A DNA stretch of 64,000 bases from Mytilus galloprovincialis (lineage: Eukaryota > Mollusca > Bivalvia > Mytilida > Mytilidae), in the NCBI RefSeq assembly GCF_965363235.1, contig NC_134846.1:2051001-2115000 (forward strand). The letters are read 5' to 3'. Every line of letters starts with the position of its first letter. The first letter of the stretch is position 1. A program made the position numbers and the translations under genes. The notes beneath the pieces are model-generated. The model saw only the letters and a program-made list of their open reading frames with translations, searched no databases and was not told the DNA's origin. Positions 59,011 to 64,000 of the stretch are shown piece after piece.

Positions 59011-60330
59011 TGTAACAGTAAAGCAATTTACAACATATAGAGTAGTATTCTTTGATTCGTCGATTATAATTCATAAGGCTATCAATTTGCACCTCTTTAA
59101 CTTAGTATTATAGATAATAATAGTATTATGATAGATAATTAATCCCACTGACATATTAAACCGTTACAATTACTTTTAATCCATTTCCACTTTGACTTTT
59201 ACCTATAGAAATGTTTGTCTCTCAGCGCATCTATGCCACTGCTGGTGGACGTTTCGACTCCGAGGGTATCACCAGCCCAGTAGTCAACATTTCGGTGTTG
59301 ACATGAATATCAATCATGTGGTCATATTTATAAATTTCCTGTTTACAAAACTTCGAATTTTTCGAAAACTAAGGATTTTCTTATTCCAGGCATAGATTAC
59401 CTTAGCCGTATTTGGCACAACTTTTTGGAATTTTGGATCATCAATGCTCTTCAACTTTGTACTTATTTGGCTTTATAAATATTTCGATTTGAGCGTCACT
59501 GATGAGTCTTATATAGACGAAACGCGCGTCTGGCGTACTAAATTATAATCCTGGTACTTTTGATAACTATTGATATGCCTTACTGTGTATTCATATCTTT
59601 TCGTGCATACCAATCTTCGTGCATCAAGGAAAACTTATATATTTGTGGATGTTTAATTTTGTGGTTTAGTCGAAGTCTGCATACAAGCCAATTGAAAATT
59701 TGTTATTCGTTAAACATTTAATTTCGTGGTTCGCCTGTATCCACGAAATCCACGAAAATTGGTATCCAACAAAAAATAATGAATCCACAGTATTTGAAAA
59801 AAAAAAGAATAAGTCTTTGAGTTTAGTAAAAATTAAATGAAAGATGTCTGATGATAAAAAAAGACCATCTTACAAATAAAAAAAAAATAACAATAGGAAA
59901 TCACGAACTTGACCTCTTTGTACTTTCTTAAAGAGTATTTTATAAGATTTAAAAGTTTATGAAAATGATACTTGCTCTATAACAGTAATGCAATTTACAC
60001 AATATAGAGTTGAATTATTTGATTCGTCGATTATAAGTAATACGGCTAACAAATTGGACCTCGTTAGTTTATTATTATAGATAATAAAAGTATTATGATA
60101 GATAATTAATCACACTAACATGATAAAACGTTATATGTTTTACTTTGTCTCTAACCGTATCTGGCTTTGCATTACGGTGTGTTCATTTCTTTTCGTGCAT
60201 ACCAATTTTCGAGCATCAAGGAAAACTTACATAATCGTGGATATTTCATTTCGTGGTTAAGTCGAAGTCTGCAGACACGCCATTTGAGAATTTGTTATTC
60301 GTTAAACATTTAATTTCGTGGTTCGTTTGT
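59011..60330. repeat. Diverged tandem duplication downstream of the GPCR
   Basis: Unit 1 (59011-59190 joined to 59576-59760) and unit 2 (59972-60330) share AGTATTATGATAGATAATTA, ACATTTAATTTCGTGGTTCG and TTTCGTGCATACCAAT blocks in the same order. Unit 1 is split by the 59221-59575 repeat. Non-coding. Confidence 0.72.
59221..59575 (+). repeat. Single-copy member of the 357-bp repeat family
   Basis: It starts near CCACTGCTGGTGGACGTTTCG and ends GACGAAACGCGCGTCTGGCG ... TTTGATAACTATT. It matches one full unit of the 27.8-29.3 kb array in reverse orientation. It interrupts the GPCR-side tandem duplication, so unit 2 is the uninterrupted comparison. Confidence 0.82.
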
Positions 60331-60345
60331 AATAATAGCCACATT

Positions 60346-61251
60346 TTATGACCTTGAGGCTAAGTTAATAACATCAGAAACTGAATTTCTTCTGAGGCAT
60401 TTACATCGAAGGTAATCACGGTACTTCTTGATCCGTAAAACGTAGATTACTGGATCTAGTAGAGGATTTAACAATGCGAAAATATTGTTGAAAATTATGA
60501 ATAAAGTATCGTTTATGTCAGATCCATTTCCTATGTATAGAAGGCCTATAGAAATATATCGTAGTAGAATTAATAATAAAATAAGTGTAATTATCAGACC
60601 AAGCGTTATAACGTTTTTACGCATTCTTATTGTATCTGCCTTTGTCGACTGACTAGCCCTTACTCCAATAGTTCCAGCACGTTTACGGGTTATCCGATAT
60701 ACCACAACTCCGTAACAAGAGGTTATCAAAACAAAAACACTGATATAAGGAATGTCGTGTGAAAAAAGAATCAACGGAACAGCGCTGTTTTTAGGGTCAC
60801 ATGCTATAGGTCCACTAATTGTTTCTATACCAAATCTCAACAAAGCACTAACGTGACAAACTATAAAACAAAGTATAACAGATTTGTTACTTGTTAAATA
60901 ATTCAATATTGTTTTCTTTGTTGTGAATGTAGCATTAAGTCGCTCAAGGCATATCAATAAAGTTTGTATGAGAGACCATAATACTGTTCCACATATTAGA
61001 TTCGTCAACATCATGCACTGGTATTGGAATGTCGCACTTTGCATGCTTTGTGTATCAAAAAGACGCAGAATATTGTGATAGATGAATTCTAGAGCTAAAG
61101 CGATATCACTGAGACTTAGGTACAAAGCTAATACCACAAAACGGTTCTTCCTTAATTCTTTTGAAGAGCGCAATGTGTATATGGAGCAACCATGAAGCAA
61201 CAACATTATAGTAACAATTCCAAAATTAGCTATCTTTACACCTTGCCGCAT
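60346..61251 (-). CDS. Orphan class A (rhodopsin-like) G protein-coupled receptor, 301 aa
   Basis: Seven hydrophobic helices in one exon. TM1 is about 8-27, TM2 about 39-60 (LSLSDIALAL, D49), TM3 about 82-102, TM4 about 124-142, TM5 about 165-187, TM6 about 214-240 and TM7 about 248-273. ERL at 103-105 stands in the DRY position. C79 and C151 are the expected TM3-ECL2 disulphide pair. DPVIY at 266-270 is the NPxxY motif, followed by a basic helix 8 with CKC (283-285). TM6 lacks the CWxP motif. The extracellular N-terminus is only about 7 residues. An in-frame TGA lies two codons before the ATG, supporting the start. Ligand and subfamily are unknown; bivalves have large lineage-specific GPCR sets. 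Confidence 0.85.
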   Translation of the reverse strand: MRQGVKIANFGIVTIMLLLHGCSIYTLRSSKELRKNRFVVLALYLSLSDIALALEFIYHNILRLFDTQSMQSATFQYQCMMLTNLICGTVLWSLIQTLLICLERLNATFTTKKTILNYLTSNKSVILCFIVCHVSALLRFGIETISGPIACDPKNSAVPLILFSHDIPYISVFVLITSCYGVVVYRITRKRAGTIGVRASQSTKADTIRMRKNVITLGLIITLILLLILLRYISIGLLYIGNGSDINDTLFIIFNNIFALLNPLLDPVIYVLRIKKYRDYLRCKCLRRNSVSDVINLASRS

Positions 61252-61261
61252 TTTTCAGTAA

Positions 61262-61420
61262 TACAATGGCATGGAATTTAGTCCACACAACAGCATAAAA
61301 TGAAGTCCATTCAATAGCAAGAAACTTAGTCCATACAATGGCTTAAAATTTAGTCCACGCACTGGCATACAATTTAGTCTATACAATGGCACTAAATTAA
61401 GTCAATACCAGACTAAGCAA
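61262..61420. repeat. Degenerate 25-30-bp repeat upstream of the GPCR
   Basis: About five loose units contain TTAGTCCATACAATGGC with variants (AGTCCACACAACAGC, AGTCCACGCACTGGC, AGTCTATACAATGGC). They lie immediately 5' of the GPCR start codon, so they could fall in its promoter or 5' UTR. Confidence 0.65.
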
Positions 61421-62539
61421 ACCATAATAAATGATTATAATATAATCAACTGACATTTAACACCTGAGTTATATATATGATAATAGGTATTATTATAGAA
61501 CAAAAATCAGTGTAATGAAAATCGTATAATCATTACTAATCAGAAATCAAGGTACCTCCTGAGAAGATAATGGAATAACTGTCAAATCTTCTTTGTAATA
61601 AAGATTTAATTTCTTGTATAGGATCTCAAAAAAACATATGAAAAACAAGAACTATCTTTAAAAAAGATATCCGACGTATTTGAATTTGAGTATATGTTTA
61701 AAATTATCATTTCGATAACCTTCAGAAGCACAAAGATACCATTTGAATAACGTTTTCTCTTGTTTGTGTTCAGTATTCTCGGTCCGCGTATTTTTCTGTT
61801 TACATTCACTAAAACCCCGCGGAAATCTCACATGCGTAGGTGCCTTCTAAAAGTCATGTACGTTCGTACAACAAAGTTTACATTAAAAATTATATAATTG
61901 TCCCAAATAAACAGCTGTCACGGATGCAAAGAGCTATTGGAGAAACAATTATTTTAATAATAATATAAATCTTTGTAAGATCTAGTTCAAATATTTATAG
62001 TTTTCACTTGCTTTCCATCACGATATAATTAACGAGACGTTTTTTCAAACACAACCAAATCACCCACCATAACAGCATTTTGTCCAATCATAGAAAGGAT
62101 TTTAGAGCATGCGTATTCTGTTGCCATAGTTAAACGTCCTTAAGTTCAAAGGGCACAAACCGAAACTATACCGATTTTCTTATAATTTGCAAAATTGAAT
62201 ATTTGACTATGCTTTTTAAAAAAAAATATAATAAAAGGTATGGGTCATCTCGCTATTTTTCAAGCTACAAGTCGTGCAAAATTTCCCAAATTCATGAAGA
62301 GAAAAAAACATTTTTGAGCATTAAAAGAAATCTATGAGATAGAAATTTAAAATAAAGTATAAAAAGATATGTTTTAAAATATGCTGTAAGAAAATGAAAA
62401 GAAAAATTAGGAAATGAACTAGACCGATTGTGTACTGTGATTGTTTAATCCAAGATGACGGTATACCAGGAATCTACCTTAAACTAACCAAGGAGTTCAT
62501 TAAGAACCAAAAGAATAATATAGTCAAATCAAATTAAAT
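61421..62539. other. Gene-free interval
   Basis: Upstream flank of the GPCR. No exon or repeat family was recognised; one 67-codon minus-strand ORF lacks recognisable features. Confidence 0.4.
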
Positions 62540-62544
62540 ATATT

Positions 62545-62772
62545 TGAGGGCCCTCATGGGGTTTTTGATTATGTGATTACTTGGCCGTTTTTTTAATGAT
62601 TATTTGATTATTAAGCCAAAAATTTCATGATTATTTGATTACCTAGGACTGTATTTTTAGTTTATGATTATTTGATTACTAAAGATAAGCAAATATTTAA
62701 TGATTATGTGATTATATTGGCAAAAAAATGGTGATTATGTGATTACTAGGACCCCCCCCATGAGGGGCCTCA
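62545..62772. mobile_element. Short MITE with GAGGGCCCTCATGGGG ends (about 225 bp)
   Basis: The left end TGAGGGCCCTCATGGGG and inverted right end (TGAGGCCCCTCATGGGG when reversed) match at 16 of 17 positions. The interior is built of repeated TGATTATTTGATTA units. ATATTTGA flanks it on both sides (62540-62547 and 62772-62779), compatible with an 8-bp hAT-type target duplication if the element starts at GGGCCC. Confidence 0.75.
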
Positions 62773-63107
62773 TATTTGAAGAGGTTTTATAATGGAAACT
62801 ATTTTAAAGTCTTGAACGTGTGGTGCCTTTCGATTGTAACAGCTTGTTATTATTAATAGTTTTTGATTGTGTGTCTGGTTTTGTTTCTTTTTATTTCTGA
62901 TTGTTTTTTGTTGTTTGTTTTATGAATCAGTTAAGAAGAGAAAGGTTAAGATAGATGATTTATAACTATATTTGAGATATATACGTTGGTTAAATATTTG
63001 TTGTTTTATACGTCATTTATGCCTGTGTTCCCGCGGTTGTGTTCCTTCGGTTTTGGTTTTTAATCCAGATTGATTTATGAGTATTCTACTGTTCTTGTTT
63101 TCTTTTT

Positions 63108-63410
63108 TATGCCCCACCTACAATAGTAGAGGGGCATTATGTTTTCTGGTCTGTGTGATCGTTCGTTCGTTCGTCCGTCCGTTCATCCGTCCGTCTGTCC
63201 CTCTTCAGGTTAAAGTTTTTGGTCAAGGTAGTTTTTGATGAAGTTGAAGTCCAATCGACTTCAAACTTTGTACACATGTTCCCCATGATATGATCTTTCT
63301 AATTTCAATGCCAAATTAGAGTTTTTACCCCAATTTTACGGTCCATTGAACATAGAAAATAATAGTGCGAGTGGGGCATTCGTGTAATGGGGACACATTC
63401 TTGTTTATCA
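63108..63410. mobile_element. Short element with ATGCCCCAC inverted ends
   Basis: ATGCCCCACCTAC at the left is answered by GTGGGGCAT at 63372-63380. Internal CGTTCGTTCGTCCGTCCG runs (63160-63200) are typical of a repeat family common in molluscs. No ORF. Confidence 0.6.
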
Positions 63411-64000
63411 TATTATAAATCGTCAATGGTTTTTTGGGTACAATATTTAGGCAACATTATATTTTATCCAATTACGTAAATTTGAGTTTGAGTACAGACC
63501 ATTGTATTTGAAATGCCGAAAGTCACTCAAAATGATTAGTTGATTAATAATTTGGCTATCATTGATCCTGCAGAAAGGAAGTCTAATTTTGTGCTTTCCG
63601 ATCATCTTAAAGCGACTAACAAAACTTACGAAACAAAGTGTAAAAACAGATTTTTTTCAAGTTCAAATCTGCCATAGAATTTGGAAGTGGTGAGAACATA
63701 TGACAAATAAAAGTTTACATTAATTAATATTCAAAATATAAATTGGTGCATGAATATACATTTATGAATTAAGGGAGGTAATTTACTATAATTCAAAGAA
63801 AAGTCGTCTATAGAGCTTTCTCGATTTACCAGTCTTAACTGCGGATGAGGGTGCCTTCGTTTGATTTGTTTTATCATTTGATTTTACTTTTTTTTTAATT
63901 TTTTGCTTTGTTTTGAAACTCTTCTAAATTGCCTGATTTTTACAAAGACAAACACGTAATTAAATCTTTATTTAGCAAAATTAATGTATGTTGGTTAAAG
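63411..64000. other. Gene-free interval to the window end
   Basis: AT-rich; no ORF of note, repeat family or RNA gene was recognised. Confidence 0.4.

Overview
This is AT-rich eukaryotic DNA with interrupted genes, long introns full of repeats and no operon-like packing. The protein content (TAB1, a stanniocalcin-like secreted protein, an orphan rhodopsin-class GPCR) and the dense dispersed repeats fit a bivalve mollusc, most likely a marine mussel (Mytilidae). The species assignment is inference; no database was searched.

Layout: 0.36-1.6 kb holds a decayed LINE reverse transcriptase on the minus strand. 3.1-14.7 kb is a complete seven-exon TAB1 gene (plus strand). Its exons join in phase to 549 codons plus stop, and its introns are filled with repeats, including a 506-bp tandem array at 10.2-13.0 kb. 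14.7-17.9 kb is TAB1 3' flank with a 701-bp inverted-repeat transposon. 18-23 kb is repeat-rich and has no recognisable gene. 23.8-43.5 kb is a large imperfect inverted duplication. Its left arm carries a two-exon stanniocalcin-like gene on the plus strand (24240-30874) followed by an inverted copy of the TAB1 3' flank. The middle (33.6-36.0 kb) is a second, 5'-truncated TAB1 copy with its last two exons intact. The right arm carries another TAB1 3' flank and a second stanniocalcin-like gene on the minus strand (43025-38824). 44-54 kb is transposon-derived: a 192-bp array, a second TTATACGACCGCA element, a 21-bp minisatellite, fold-back elements and a palindrome. 56.2-57.4 kb is a decayed second reverse transcriptase. 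60.3-61.3 kb is a single-exon orphan GPCR on the minus strand. The final 3 kb holds short inverted-repeat elements.

The duplicated copies date each other's insertions. Comparing them exposes exact empty sites for several elements: a TTAA-flanked piggyBac-like MITE, a CAGTCAGG-ended MITE and the 506-bp array element. It also exposes a 349-bp deletion that removed one TAB1 exon. TAB1 binds and activates the kinase TAK1 in innate immune and stress signalling. This TAB1 keeps several PP2C metal-site residues that human TAB1 has lost. The stanniocalcin-like pair would encode secreted cysteine-rich proteins. Nothing here shows a functional link between the genes; they share a duplicated neighbourhood.
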